Source of the DNA: Plakobranchus ocellatus
Taxonomy: Eukaryota; Mollusca; Gastropoda; Plakobranchidae
Direction: 5' to 3'
Assembly (NCBI GenBank): GCA_019648995.1
Contig: BLXT01003938.1
Span: 34,604-58,064, forward strand
Length of the DNA stretch: 23,461 nt
A program made the position numbers and the translations under genes. Position 1 is the first letter of the stretch, and the number at the start of each line of letters is the position of its first letter. This document shows, piece by piece, positions 10,724 to 20,645 of the stretch. Under the pieces are notes generated by a model, which worked only from the letters and a program-made list of their open reading frames with translations, had not been told where the DNA came from and did no database searches.

Positions 10724-12333
10724 CTAATTTTTTTTATATTAAAAAAAAAAAAAACAAAAAAGACAAAAATTGCAGACTTTAAAAAACGGCTTAAAAGCTG
10801 CCCCTATGAATCATATTTCTTGACAAAAGAGCATCAGGTTTTAGATTTTCATTGACAGTTATGAGCATATTATTTCTCAAAGTATTTAAGATAAAACTGT
10901 CATAAAAGAATTTTTTACATAATTATAAAGATATTAAGCAAACACAATCATGTCTGTTTCATGTACTGTAAATATTTGGATGAGGTCTTTGATGCTCTTG
11001 ATGGTGCTACTGAGAGTTTGTGTCCTGTCATGCACCCCATCTTTTTTTTTTTTAATAAAAAGAACACCTAACATCACACTCATATTAGAATTTTTGGCCC
11101 TTGTCAGGCTGGACAGCTACCCCTATCACTGCAGCAAAAATCATATCAAAACCAACATCAGTAGTTGTAGCAGTAAAAATGAAAAAATACTTTCATTTAT
11201 AATAATTATCTAACATCCTGCAGACATGTTCACAAAAATCATCTAATTTCATAACAAATTATCAGAAAGAGAAAAATTAAAATAAAAATAATTGAATTAA
11301 ACCACCCAAAAGCAACTTGATTATCCCGAGTGTCTCGTTAAGAAGAGTTCAGAGAATTTGTGAACTTTGCTAGTAAAAAGATTCTTAGGTCCAATTCCTC
11401 TATATCCCAATATCTCTATAGAGACTTAGAGAGTCGCAGGGAATGTAATGTATTGTAAGAGATAAAGAAACATCCATCAATCCATCATTCTCAAATCATT
11501 TTTTCCCTATCCCCTTCCCACTCCTCTCTCTCTCTCTCTCTCTCTCACTTGTACACAACAATAATTGCCCTTTTTATCACATTCACCTCTTATTTTTAAT
11601 TTTATTTTTCAACCTTTTTTTTTTTTTAAATAGTAAATTAACTAAAATTTTCCTGATTTACCACAAGAATGATTGACTGAAAAATTGAAAGATGTTAACT
11701 GTCATAAAGAAGTCTAAACAAGAATATCAATTTATGTCACAAAACTACTTGTACTTCTTTAATGTTGCAACACGTTTCAGACACAGCTATAAAGATGAAT
11801 AACTCCTATTCTATTTGATGCTACACAAATATGTTGCCATTGTAAATCCTTTAAACTTGTTCAGGGAAAATGTGGTTTGTCCAGTATATCTCACTGGTAC
11901 CCCTATGGCACTCAAGCTCTCATCTCTGTATTCAAAACTGATGCTTACAAATAAAGCCAGCCTGGCTCAAGGCAACAGTTTTAAGAGAATAGCCATCTGA
12001 GCAAGACTGGGACAACTTTAGAAATTAAAATTTCAACTAACACCTGCCTTAAGCTTGCTTACCTTTCACATACAATATTATACATGTGCAACACAATAGA
12101 GCCAAACCAGGGTAAATTTTGGACATGTATTAGCTAATAATTCTCACTCCTATAGACAAAAATCATAAAAAAATCTATCCCTATTCTGTTGCAGCATATG
12201 AGAGTTTCAAGAGTTTATTATTTTCCTTAGAATTGAGTCAGTGCAAATTTTTACTAAAAATACTCTATATCCACAGCCATTTGAGACTATTTATTCTTAT
12301 TACCTCACATATTAAGAATATTAAGAATTTCAC
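10724..12333 (-). other. Intron of the zinc-finger gene (1.6 kb)
   Basis: Bounded by the donor GTGAAA (reverse of 12328-12333) and the acceptor AG at 10724-10725. It holds a (CT)n microsatellite at about 11524-11547 and several A/T runs. No internal gene seen. Confidence 0.7.
11522..11547. repeat. (CT)n microsatellite
   Basis: About twelve CT dinucleotides in the intron of the zinc-finger gene. Confidence 0.9.
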
Positions 12334-12531
12334 CTGATTTAAGCTCAGACGAAAGCTTCTTTTTACCCTCCCGAGATGCCTTACATTTGTGACCGTAAGG
12401 ATTCTTGTAAGTTTTACCACAGTAGGCACAGGTCTTGCTGAAACCGGCATGCTGTGCCATGTGTCCACGTAATGATACAGCTGTTGTGTAGATTTTGCCA
12501 CACCCTTCAATCTCACACATGTATTTTTGAC
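12334..12531 (-). CDS. Zinc-finger gene, exon with finger 10 and an atypical Cys/His knuckle
   Basis: A 198-base exon: acceptor AG at 12532-12533, donor GTGAAA just below 12334, phase 1 at both ends. It encodes GQKYMCEIEGCGKIYTTAVS. Finger 10 is C-x4-C...H-x3-H (CEIEGC ... HMAQH). A shortened motif follows, CAYCGKTYKNPYGHKC, which lacks the normal 12-residue spacer and second His and looks like a C2HC knuckle. It ends in a basic stretch (KCKASREGKKK), a plausible nuclear-localisation signal, just before the Gln-rich tail. The first codon joins cleanly to the preceding exon (HTG|QKYM), supporting the model. Confidence 0.88.
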
Positions 12532-12905
12532 CTTCATGAAAAAAAAAGAGAATGGGGAAAACTTGCTCAGCAAGCAATGGTGTGCCCAACTTATGAAAAA
12601 AAAAGAATTATTGTTCACATATTTCCTATTGCCACCTCATTGCCCTCCTGTGCTTTCGTCATCAATATTTTCATCATCACCATTTCATTTGGCACTGCTG
12701 CTATTATTACAACTGCAATTTTGTGTCTTACTGCTGCTGCCGATGCTGGGGCTACCTTCACCACAAGCACTACCACCATCTACATCTATTCCTTTTTCTT
12801 CTCATACTAAAATTAATAATATCTCTTATGCTATTTGTTATTGATGCTGCTGTGTGTTGACTGTTTTCTATCTATATAAAAATTCTTTGCACTTTTTAAA
12901 AATAC
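12532..12905 (-). other. Intron of the zinc-finger gene with an exon-like tract
   Basis: About 374 bases with good splice signals. On the minus strand 12620-12806 reads as a Gly/Ser/Asp-rich segment (DGGSACGEGSPSIGSSS, NGDDENIDDESTGGQ) with two in-frame TGA codons and no phase-compatible acceptor. It could be a degenerate exon or simple-sequence drift. Confidence 0.55.
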
Positions 12906-13073
12906 CTGTATGCTTTCTCATGTGAGCCCTGTGGCCTGTATGAGAGGCAAAACTTGCCCCACAAATATCACAAACAAAGGGTTTCTCTTTTGTGTGTGAA
13001 GGAATGTGTCGCTGCATCTCTCTGCTACTCACAAAGCCTTTATCGCAATAACTGCATTTGAATGGCCATTTTC
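12906..13073 (-). CDS. Zinc-finger gene, exon with fingers 8 and 9
   Basis: A 168-base, phase 1-1 exon. The acceptor AG is at 13074-13075 (...ATATCAACAAG) and the donor is GTATTT below 12906. It encodes two classical C2H2 fingers: CSYCDKGFVSSREMQRHIPSH and CDICGASFASHTGHRAHMRKH, each C-x2-C-x12-H-x3-H. They are joined by a TKEKPFV linker close to the canonical TGEKP linker, which favours tandem fingers on contiguous DNA. The exon ends HTG, the start of another linker. Confidence 0.93.
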
Positions 13074-14445
13074 CTTGTTGATATGAGAAGAGAAGAACAA
13101 AAATAAAACTGTTAAAATGCGACAAAGATTGACTCCATATCAGACTTTTCATATATATGGACATAACTTTGTATTTTCACTAATATTTGTTTCATATCAG
13201 TATTTAACAAGCAAAAAATAAAAGAAGAATCCAACGTTTAACTTCTTTTTAAAACTTAGATTTCATATTTATCAATTTTTTTTTTCATTTTACATCTTGT
13301 AGCACATATGTTACCTAGAAATGACAAACAATTTTTCTTTTGGTCTCAGTGTCACCGTCTGTCTAATCTATTCATCTTGACCTAATTTGCTAATGAACAC
13401 AATTCGACCAAACATGGATCCCTCAAAATCACAAACTCGTCAAACTGCTATGATTTTCTGGTCCAATTCCTTCTTTGTGTCTTTGTAACTTCCACTTTTT
13501 CATAAAAGTCTTTGACACTATTGACACTGATTCATCAAACTATTTGTCCTCCAATTGGACTAAAAACACCCCAGAATTGTTAAATTTGGCGCACTTTTAC
13601 TAAAATAGCACTTGTTGCTCTAGCTGTATGTCTTACATCAGTTGAGTCTCATCATAGGACAGACAATCAGCAGCCATACACAATCCTTCACTGTCTCCCA
13701 TTGCATTTAAGTTTTGCTAAGTCAAAGCCATTGTCACTAATGCTAAATTGATAGCCATGCCCCCAACACCACACACACACACTTGTGCATGCACACACAA
13801 ACAAATAACATAGAATTTTCACAGCCAACGATTTATCATTAACAAATTCACCACAATCTTTGGTTTAAGTTTAGACACAAACCTAGGCCCAGCTGAAATC
13901 ACTCAAGACTCTCTTAGTTAGGCCTAAAAATCGGTCATCACCCAAAAAAGATGAAGGTGTTCCCCTAATAATTCCATTAAAATTTCTGTTCTCCTCCGTC
14001 CGACTTAAAAAAAAAAAAACAACAACAACAAAAAAAAAATAAAAAAGAAACAAAACTTCTTCATTAACAGAAGAGCTGTGGGTTTTTTGATTAATCAAGG
14101 GGGATAACCATTCCAGTTTTATTTTTTTATAGTGAATTCTCTCACTATTACATATAGTAATTCAAACAGTCATTGTTAAATTCATCAATTTTTCCAAACT
14201 ATTTAGAGGAATCTGTGCTGGACTGTACTTCAAAATGGAGAATCATTAGTCTTCATTGTTAGGCGCAATAAACAAAACCTGATAGTATTCATTTGCACAA
14301 CCTTTACACACATACAAAAATAAAATATAAAAAAAATCCTAATTTTAATTGAGTTTTACGATGATGGAATAAAAATGTAATGAGAAGTTTTCTTTGAAAT
14401 TTGGATAGCATGCCAATCTTGATATAAACCATACAAAATACTTAC
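13074..14445 (-). other. Intron of the zinc-finger gene (1.4 kb)
   Basis: Contains a CA-rich tract at about 13765-13800 and an A-rich (CAA)n-like tract at about 14008-14050. No gene seen; short ORFs here are not supported. Confidence 0.7.
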
Positions 14446-14607
14446 CAATTTTATGTTTCTGAAGTTGATGAAACTTAAGGCCACTCACAGTGGCATAGCT
14501 AGCTCCACACTGGTCACAAGCATGAACCTTGCGAGGTCGAATCTCAACTGGAGGAGCTTTTGTATGGTTGTGCTTCCCTTTTTTCCCGCAGACTGGACAA
14601 ACATGCT
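14446..14607 (-). CDS. Zinc-finger gene, exon with an atypical knuckle and finger 7
   Basis: A 162-base, phase 1-1 exon with a strong donor GTAAGT (reverse of 14440-14445) and the acceptor AG at 14608-14609. The first module is HVCPVCGKKGKHNHTK, a Cys pair followed by closely spaced His residues rather than a full finger. The second is a complete finger, CDQCGASYATVSGLKFHQLQKH (H-x4-H). The split codon at the 5' end reads GAG with the upstream exon (EKSE|HVCP), and the 3' end joins as KIG|KWPF. Confidence 0.9.
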
Positions 14608-15449
14608 CTGACAAATGTTGTTAAGATACAGAAATTGTTGCTCCATAAATGAGTGAAAACAAAACAAATAACTGCTTCCACAATTTACTGATAAATAAAG
14701 AAACAACAATAAAAAAAGCCCACCATGCATTTAATATTTATTTGCTCTATGAAATAGTTTAATGCATCAAAACGACTGCTTGTCCTGTAGGAAGTTATCT
14801 TTCAAGCAGGACTTAAAACAAAAAGTTATTTTTTCTTTCTAAAACGAAAATCTTGTGTTCAAAAAATAAAAAAAATTATCTGCTTTCAGTATTCTTTACA
14901 AAGAATATTTATTATGGCAGACATAAAAAGGTTGCTGAGAATCTGTGTATAAACTGATTGTAACATATTCAAAATTTGAGAGTAAACCACCAATTGAGAT
15001 GCCAAAAGTTATTACAAACAGGCTTATGTAACTCCAAAAGTGCAAAACAACTGCAGTATAGCATGAAACATTCCAAGGAAATGCTACAATATAATTTATT
15101 GAGAGAAAAAAAGAAGAGGAGCTGTCAACTGCACGTGCCTGGTTTCATATATAAGATGGTCAGGAGTTATTACCAAACGCTCAGCTTAACACATGAGGTG
15201 GTGGAGATTCTTTATCAAAACCTCTAGCTATCTGATCTAATTTGTTTTTATTTTCAATGAAACCAACCAGGCCTTTGCTTAAAAGTAGTAAAGATTTTAT
15301 ACCGGTTTTAGCAAGTTTGGGTGGTAACAAGTGTTTTCCTTATCATATTATTGATTTCTTCCAAAAATCTTGTTTTTTCTCCAAACAATTCGATAAAATT
15401 GTGGATTTTGGCCCTCGGAGAGTAAAAGTTAAGAGAAATTAAAGATCAC
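14608..15449 (-). other. Intron of the zinc-finger gene (0.8 kb)
   Basis: AT-rich; the plus-strand ORFs within it show no family similarity that I recognise. Confidence 0.65.
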
Positions 15450-15740
15450 CTGATTTCTCACTATGATACTCCATGTGGCTTGCTAAATTTGACTCCTGTC
15501 TAAACACCATGAAACACTGGCTGCATGATAAAGGCCAATCTCTCTGTTCAACAGAGCCTCCATCTCTGTGCTCCTGTGCGGGCTCCATGGGTGGATTTAC
15601 ATCAGAAACAGAATGCGAGGAGGGTGCAGATGGGGCGGCACGAATATGTCCAACAATGTGGCGATAGACATGACGCTTCACAATGAATGGAGAGGCAAAA
15701 AGTTTTTTGCAGCCCTCCCAAGGGCACTGATACTTTCCAT
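15450..15740 (-). CDS. Zinc-finger gene, exon with fingers 5 and 6 and a long linker
   Basis: A 291-base, phase 1-1 exon. The acceptor is ...TTCTGTCAG at 15741-15742 and the donor is GTGATC. It encodes DGKYQCPWEGCKKLF...HVYRH (C-x4-C finger 5) and CSQCFMVFRQESNLASHMEYH (finger 6). Unlike the other exons, the two fingers are separated by a roughly 48-residue Ala/Pro/Ser/Glu linker (from HIRAAPSAPSSHS to EQRDWPLS), so they are unlikely to bind adjacent base triplets. Its beginning (DGKYQCPWEGC) resembles that of the 17012-17218 exon (DGKMKCPWPNC), which suggests exon duplication. Confidence 0.9.
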
Positions 15741-16376
15741 CTGACAGAAAAAAAGGAAAAAACGAAACAAACCATCAAATATTGAAAAATTTGTAACTTT
15801 TTGCTAACAGTAACATCAGTTTTAAAGACATATTATATTGTTGTCAATATTAATTATATTGCAGCTTCATTTTTTATATATACAGTGACTTTTCACAGAA
15901 GACCTGAATTAAACCGTCTCTTCTAGCCCTTTCTGATGCAGGGAAAGAAAATGACCATAAATTTGTTTTATCCAGGTCTCCTCTCTCTGCAAATCTCTTT
16001 TGTATTTTCCAAAGAATTTTTGCAGACTTGTTGCTTTCTAATTTTGGAGCAAGTGAAGTAACAATTTTCCTGCCACTATGACAGTTGACACTTCCTTTCT
16101 TTTCCTCTCATGAAATATTCAATTTCCTCAAAACAAGTTGTCTCTGTTGTCTCAAGCTTTCTTTCTATTTTTGGCCATTGAGCCATACAAAAGCATTCAC
16201 TATACTGTTTAAAAATACTCATTCTTGTTATCATTGATTTTCTGTTTCTTCAGGATTGAGCTCACACTTCAACCCTATAATTGTATAAAGAGAAAATTCA
16301 GTTCCACTGCAGCCGTTATTTCATAATTCTTCTTGGAAGTAAAAAAAAAATGTAGAGACTGCTTTAAACAACTAAC
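15741..16376 (-). other. Intron of the zinc-finger gene (0.6 kb)
   Basis: No feature seen apart from AT-rich tracts. Confidence 0.65.
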
Positions 16377-16574
16377 CAAAATGCAATTTTGTATGCCTTG
16401 AGAGTGTAATTAAATTGGTGAAACTCTGATTGCATCCCATCTCGTCGCAGACACATGGTTTTTTGGTGTAATGATACAAGAAATGGTCAAAGAAACCCTT
16501 TTGATCACAAAAAGTTGCTGGACATCCTGGCTCTTCACAAGAAAACTTGGCCAAACGGGGCAGAGTAGGTTTGG
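16377..16574 (-). CDS. Zinc-finger gene, exon with fingers 3 and 4
   Basis: A 198-base, phase 1-1 exon. The acceptor is ...ATTCTTCAG at 16575-16576 and the donor is GTTAGT. Both fingers are of the C-x4-C type: CEEPGC ... HFLYH and CDEMGC ... HTKLH, each with the normal 12-residue spacer. The conserved aromatic is present (ATF, QSF). The exon ends HFG and continues into the DGKYQCPW finger of the next exon. Confidence 0.92.
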
Positions 16575-17011
16575 CTGAAGAATAAAACACACATATAAAA
16601 TATGTATGTAAAATTAGTCAAATAATAGTGATGCTTCTGGTATAAATGTAAAATGAAGAATGAATAGCTTTTAAAGGAAAACGCTTCATAGTAATATGAC
16701 TTAGATTTGTCCATTTTCAATTTATTTCTTCAGGGAGAATAATGTTAATAGTAAGCACATCACAAGGGCCAGGCAGGATCACAAGCTCTATATAAAAGGC
16801 ATATATGTGGTGATTCTCTTGCCGAGAAATTCTAACTCTGAATAGTGTTGTCACTTAGCCCATATTTCAAATATAGTCAAAAAGCCTGGTGGAACATAAC
16901 TAATAACTGTCTTTCTTATACCTAAAGAATCTGACTAATGGAAATACATGACCCAAATAATTGTGACTGTACAAATATTCTGACAAAAGTGATCTGATTT
17001 CTAGTACATAC
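16575..17011 (-). other. Intron of the zinc-finger gene (0.4 kb)
   Basis: Bounded by the donor GTATGT (reverse of 17006-17011) and the acceptor AG at 16575-16576; nothing else seen. Confidence 0.65.
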
Positions 17012-17218
17012 CTACAGCAGCTGCTTCATCCCCATGCATCCGTTTGTGGATCATGAGTCCCCAGCGGCTGGAGAAAGCCAGCTGGCAAACCTCACATACA
17101 TAATTTGAGTGAACAGCTGCCTGCAGAGCACGGCTATGTGCAATGAAATGTGGCCGCAGTTGACCTGTCTCTGTCAGCCAATTGTCGCAATTTGGCCAGG
17201 GGCACTTCATTTTACCAT
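17012..17218 (-). CDS. Zinc-finger gene, most upstream exon found (fingers 1 and 2)
   Basis: A 207-base exon. The acceptor is ...TTTACTGTCAG at 17219-17220 and the donor is GTATGT. It begins with two bases of a split codon (DGKMKCPW...), so it is internal and not the first exon. The Met visible near its start is an ordinary residue. It encodes finger 1 (CPWPNC ... HFIAH) and finger 2 (CEVCQLAFSSRWGLMIHKRMH), then DEAAAV. The upstream coding exon(s) and promoter were not found between here and the window end. By this count the visible product has ten complete C2H2 fingers, two atypical Cys/His knuckles, and a 275-residue Gln-rich tail. Confidence 0.9.
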
Positions 17219-18677
17219 CTGACAGTAAAGATCATCAGAGAAAAAATACAAATTTTCATAACAAGGAAAAAAAGAAATTACTGTAAGGAAAGAAAGAACT
17301 CCAAAACTGACAAATTTGTCAAACATTTCAAATTGCTTGAATTCTGATGTAGATTCTTTCTCTCCTCCAAGTAGCTCACACTGGCTCATGAAGCCTCCTT
17401 ATTTCATACAAACACACCGTCCAGCTGTGGGAACACAAAGGAAATATTCCATGTTAAATATTGTGGTAAAAAAAAATACCTCAACGGACTACCATATTCA
17501 TTGATTTTTGATAGTTTCTTTTTGTCTAGATACAGAAGCATGGGATTTGTATGGGTAAATATATTTCTAGGTGTGCCTCTTTCCCTTCTATTGGTTCTTG
17601 ACCTTGAGAGAATCACATCTGATAGCTGCCTTTTTCTTTCCAAGTTAAGTCTATGGACAAAACTGCATTTCATTTGGCTAGGTGCAGTGCTCATCAAAGG
17701 GGATATGTTCATTGCTTGCTGCACTAAAAAGGTAAGAGCAGCGCATGGCTGTTTATCCTACAAATCTTAGCTTCCATCGAGATCTGTCATTGATACTTTT
17801 GATCCCTAGCTTCTTGTGGCACTGAAGTGCAACCAACCGCAACTTCATTGAGAAAATTTGTCAGTTTTCATTACTTGCCAATAATTTATTTTGAATGCGA
17901 CATAAATAAAACTGGTACCATCATAAACGTCATTTCAAGCTGTATAAAACGAATCTATTTATAAATACAGTGCAATTTGTACAAGCACCTGAAAAAGCAA
18001 CAAAGCAAGGCTCTATATGCACAAAGAGAGTTGTGTCCTCATTAGGAAATTAATTAATAACTCGTTCAAATTTTTAAAATATAAACATCTTACATGTATG
18101 TTTTCAATGGCAGGCAAAATGATTCTGGGCTTATGAAAAAGGAAGAAGTTAGGAGCTTGGATCTTTGGGTACAAAGGGTCTACCTGTGTACTATTAGAGC
18201 ACTAACATAGCTTCTAGACTTCAGTTATTGATTGTAAGTTAGAATGACATTATATAGGGCTATGCAAAGGAGAGTTTTCCCTCATAAATCTTCCAAAACC
18301 AGGAATCTAAGAACATCTAATTACACTTACAGGGACAAACAGAATAGGCAGATGTAATAACATTCAGGAAACAATTCACTTTTTTCATCCTTTTATCTTT
18401 TGCATTCAGTGTTTCTTACCTTGTAATACCTTCCTATTTTTTATACCCACGCTAAGGGTAAACTTTTCTATGCTTAGCTAACGTAGTTGCTTTTTTTCTA
18501 AATTGTTTATACAATCACTCATAATTTACCATCACAAACACATACATACAGATTGTCATATACATATAGACTGTCACTTGTTGGTGTGTTTCCACTTTGC
18601 TGCTTGGGAAAGCAAGCAGTTTACTTCAAGTGATACCTGGCTCAGGTCTGACATTATAACACATTAAACTGGTTTTA
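17219..18677. other. No gene recognised; probable 5' intron of the zinc-finger gene
   Basis: AT-rich, with scattered short ORFs that I cannot support. Because the exon at 17012-17218 has an acceptor and starts inside a codon, the primary transcript must extend into this stretch or beyond. A lone GTAAGT-type donor on the minus strand near 18330 is not backed by a convincing exon. Confidence 0.5.
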
Positions 18678-18850
18678 AAGATGTTCAATAGCTTGAACTT
18701 GGTTCTGTAATTTCTTTATCTCTATAGATGAATGAACAGGCTCAAGTCCCTGCTCTCCATGCAAGCCCTTTCCAATTCTCATCTGTCTATCCACTCTATA
18801 CAATGATGTTCTAAAATGTGCAATTTTAGGAATAATTGATGACCACTGTT
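18678..18850 (-). pseudogene. Relic of the catalytic-Glu block of a RAG1/CMC-type transposase
   Basis: On the minus strand the sequence reads IIPKIAHFRTSLYRVDRQMR, then GKGLHGEQGLEPVHSSIEIK, then a stop near 18675. The block G-x-G-L-x-GEQG-x-E-x-x-H matches LGLGLLGEQGTESSH of the element at 19891-22763 and corresponds to the RAG1 stretch holding catalytic Glu962. The Glu codon is the reverse complement of 18741-18743. The usual Ser after the Glu is Pro here. Upstream residues (to about 19046) are Lys/Thr/Gln-rich and not recognisable. It lies opposite to, and about 1 kb before, the larger element. Sequence differs enough that it is a different or much older copy. Confidence 0.6.
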
Positions 18851-19046
18851 TTTTTTTTTTACGTAAAACATGTATCCAATTTTGATAATCTGATGCAGCT
18901 CTTTTTCTATGGGTTTGTTGTGTGATATTGCTTTGTGTATTTAAAAAAAAAAGGAAGTTGGCTTGCTTAATTGTTGTACTTATATGTTCTTCAACATCAA
19001 ATACTTTTTTATTGTTTGTGAATTTTTTTGTCTTGTCTTTTTTCAA

Positions 19047-19890
19047 AACTGTTTACAGCATAAACTTGCAGTAAACCCAAGTTGCTACATGTACAAAATT
19101 TCCAAAGAAAGTATTTTTACTAGTTAAAAAAATTACAGCGTAACATTTATCCGTCTAGATTGCATTTTAGTTGCAATCGGTGATGCGCGATGATGCGCGA
19201 CGATACGCACTACTACTGTCTCAGGGAAGCGTAGCATGACCGATAGTCACGGTTGATGTCATTGTGAACTAATGCAATTGGTATTTTCTACTTCATCATT
19301 GCATAATTGAATTTAACATTTACATAATCATTTCTATCCTCGTCCCTTAGAAATATATCATCATTACAAGTGCAGTCTTGGATTAGTTCATATCTCCTAA
19401 TTTGTTTTGAAAAAATTGAAGTTTTTATCTAAAATACTTAACTTTTCTTGTGCGGCATTGAATTAACTTGTGTATTTTTTATTTTTTCCAATTGATATCG
19501 ACACTGATCGATTGTAATCAATTGTCAATTGTGAGGAAATTTCCCCACGAAAATAATTTTTTCCTTCACTTGGATTATCCTGAAGAGTGCCTCTCTGTAG
19601 TGCAACAATTCTCTAATCCGCGGCAGTTTTCAAAATTCCTATGAAAAGTGAAATAAATTTGACTGTGAGTATAAAGAAAATTGAAATCAAACTGTTCTAT
19701 TATTATTCATAATTTATCATTATTTTCTAATAGTTGATAACCAAATACGTTTGTTTCATCTACATCTAAAAGAAAGCCTAAAATTTATTTCGCTTTGTTA
19801 CATTGTCAAATTATTTTTAAGTATTAAGCATTTTAAGTTAAAAAGTGTGTGTATCTAACAGGTGATTTGTGAGTGACATTTATTATAAAC
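19047..19890 (+). other. 5' flank of the RAG1-like element
   Basis: No coding signal. It holds a 3 x 10-bp GC-rich tandem (19181-19210: TGATGCGCGA twice, then CGATACGCAC). It ends in a leader with an AG (CTAACAG near 19860) just before the ATG. The element's left terminus should lie here but could not be fixed. Confidence 0.5.
19181..19210. repeat. 10-bp tandem repeat, GC-rich
   Basis: TGATGCGCGA, TGATGCGCGA, CGATACGCAC in direct succession within an AT-rich setting; possibly a subterminal repeat of the transposon. Confidence 0.7.
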
Positions 19891-20610
19891 ATGGATCACA
19901 ATGAAGCCGTCCATGTGGCTAATATTAACGACCTATGCCGATTGTGCGGCCGATTACTCCAATCGAAAAAACAATATAAAAAGCCTATTAAAAAAGTAGA
20001 TTATGCTCAGGACTTGTTATTTTATTTAAATATCGATATTTTACGTAACAGCGAGTGTCACTCTAGTCATATATGTTTAAAATGCGTAGACAATTTAAGA
20101 ACAATCAAGAGACGACAGAGTGCGGCCTCCCTTCAAGCATTGAGAAGAATGGTGGACAGCAGCAGTCATGTTTGGACACCCTATTGCAGCACAGTAACTA
20201 TTCAGGAATGTGTGACCTGCAGCCACAGGCTCATACAGAGCACTGGCTGCTTCAGTCTCCCTCTCAACCAGAAAACCCATGCTGTAGTACACACACCTAG
20301 CACTTCAGACACCACAGAAAAACACCTGGTAGGACACACAGATGCTATTCACTCATATTTGGAAACAAATACAATCAGCACAGAAAACTCAAAAGCAGAC
20401 AATACTACAGCACTAGACACATTACATAACACAGTCTCGATTGATACAAGCATACATACACAACACGCAGGCATTTCTAACAGTGGAAACACACTCAGTT
20501 CGGACTGCAGTCATGAAAACCCAAGCATGGACATCACAAATTCAGACCTCTCAATCCCAAACATTGATTTAGACATTAACATGACTGAGAACATGCTGAA
20601 CCCAGTGTGA
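19891..20610 (+). CDS. RAG1 N-terminal-like zinc-binding protein of the transposon
   Basis: The ATG at 19891 (AAACATGG, good context) is preferred to a GTG six codons upstream; 239 residues to a TGA at 20608-20610. Three Cys pairs are visible: C16-x2-C19 (LCRLCGRLL), C62-x2-C65 (HICLKCVDNL) and C107-x2-C110 (ECVTCSHRL). Between the first two lies the hydrophobic stretch DLLFYLNIDIL, and a Trp (W95) precedes the third. Order, spacing and the stretch correspond to the central non-core region of vertebrate RAG1 (CRICG ... DLIxxIFxIDV ... FCHDCW ... W ... CDICF), as I remember it. The RAG1 RING finger that follows there is not seen; residues 120-239 are Thr/Ser/Asn/His-rich and acidic, with no domain recognised. 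A ZAD-like module is the main alternative. It overlaps the frame of the next gene by a few bases and may be its 5' portion. Confidence 0.8.
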   Translation: MDHNEAVHVANINDLCRLCGRLLQSKKQYKKPIKKVDYAQDLLFYLNIDILRNSECHSSHICLKCVDNLRTIKRRQSAASLQALRRMVDSSSHVWTPYCSTVTIQECVTCSHRLIQSTGCFSLPLNQKTHAVVHTPSTSDTTEKHLVGHTDAIHSYLETNTISTENSKADNTTALDTLHNTVSIDTSIHTQHAGISNSGNTLSSDCSHENPSMDITNSDLSIPNIDLDINMTENMLNPV

Positions 20611-20645
20611 GCAGCGAACCACACTTCATTACTCCACTGGTTCCC

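Noticed and set aside
12620-12806. Possible extra acidic/Ser-rich exon of the zinc-finger gene on the minus strand
   Set aside because: It has two in-frame stops and no acceptor of matching phase; kept only as a note within the intron entry.
12454-12844. Two plus-strand ORFs over 100 codons
   Set aside because: They are antisense to a zinc-finger exon and its flanking intron; composition is simple and no family is recognised.
17404-17724. 106-codon minus-strand ORF as an upstream exon of the zinc-finger gene
   Set aside because: No finger or domain, and no donor in phase 1 at its end.
18320-18420. GTAAGT donor on the minus strand near 18330 as the end of an upstream exon
   Set aside because: The phase-1 reading frame before it is short and hits a stop; no conserved motif.
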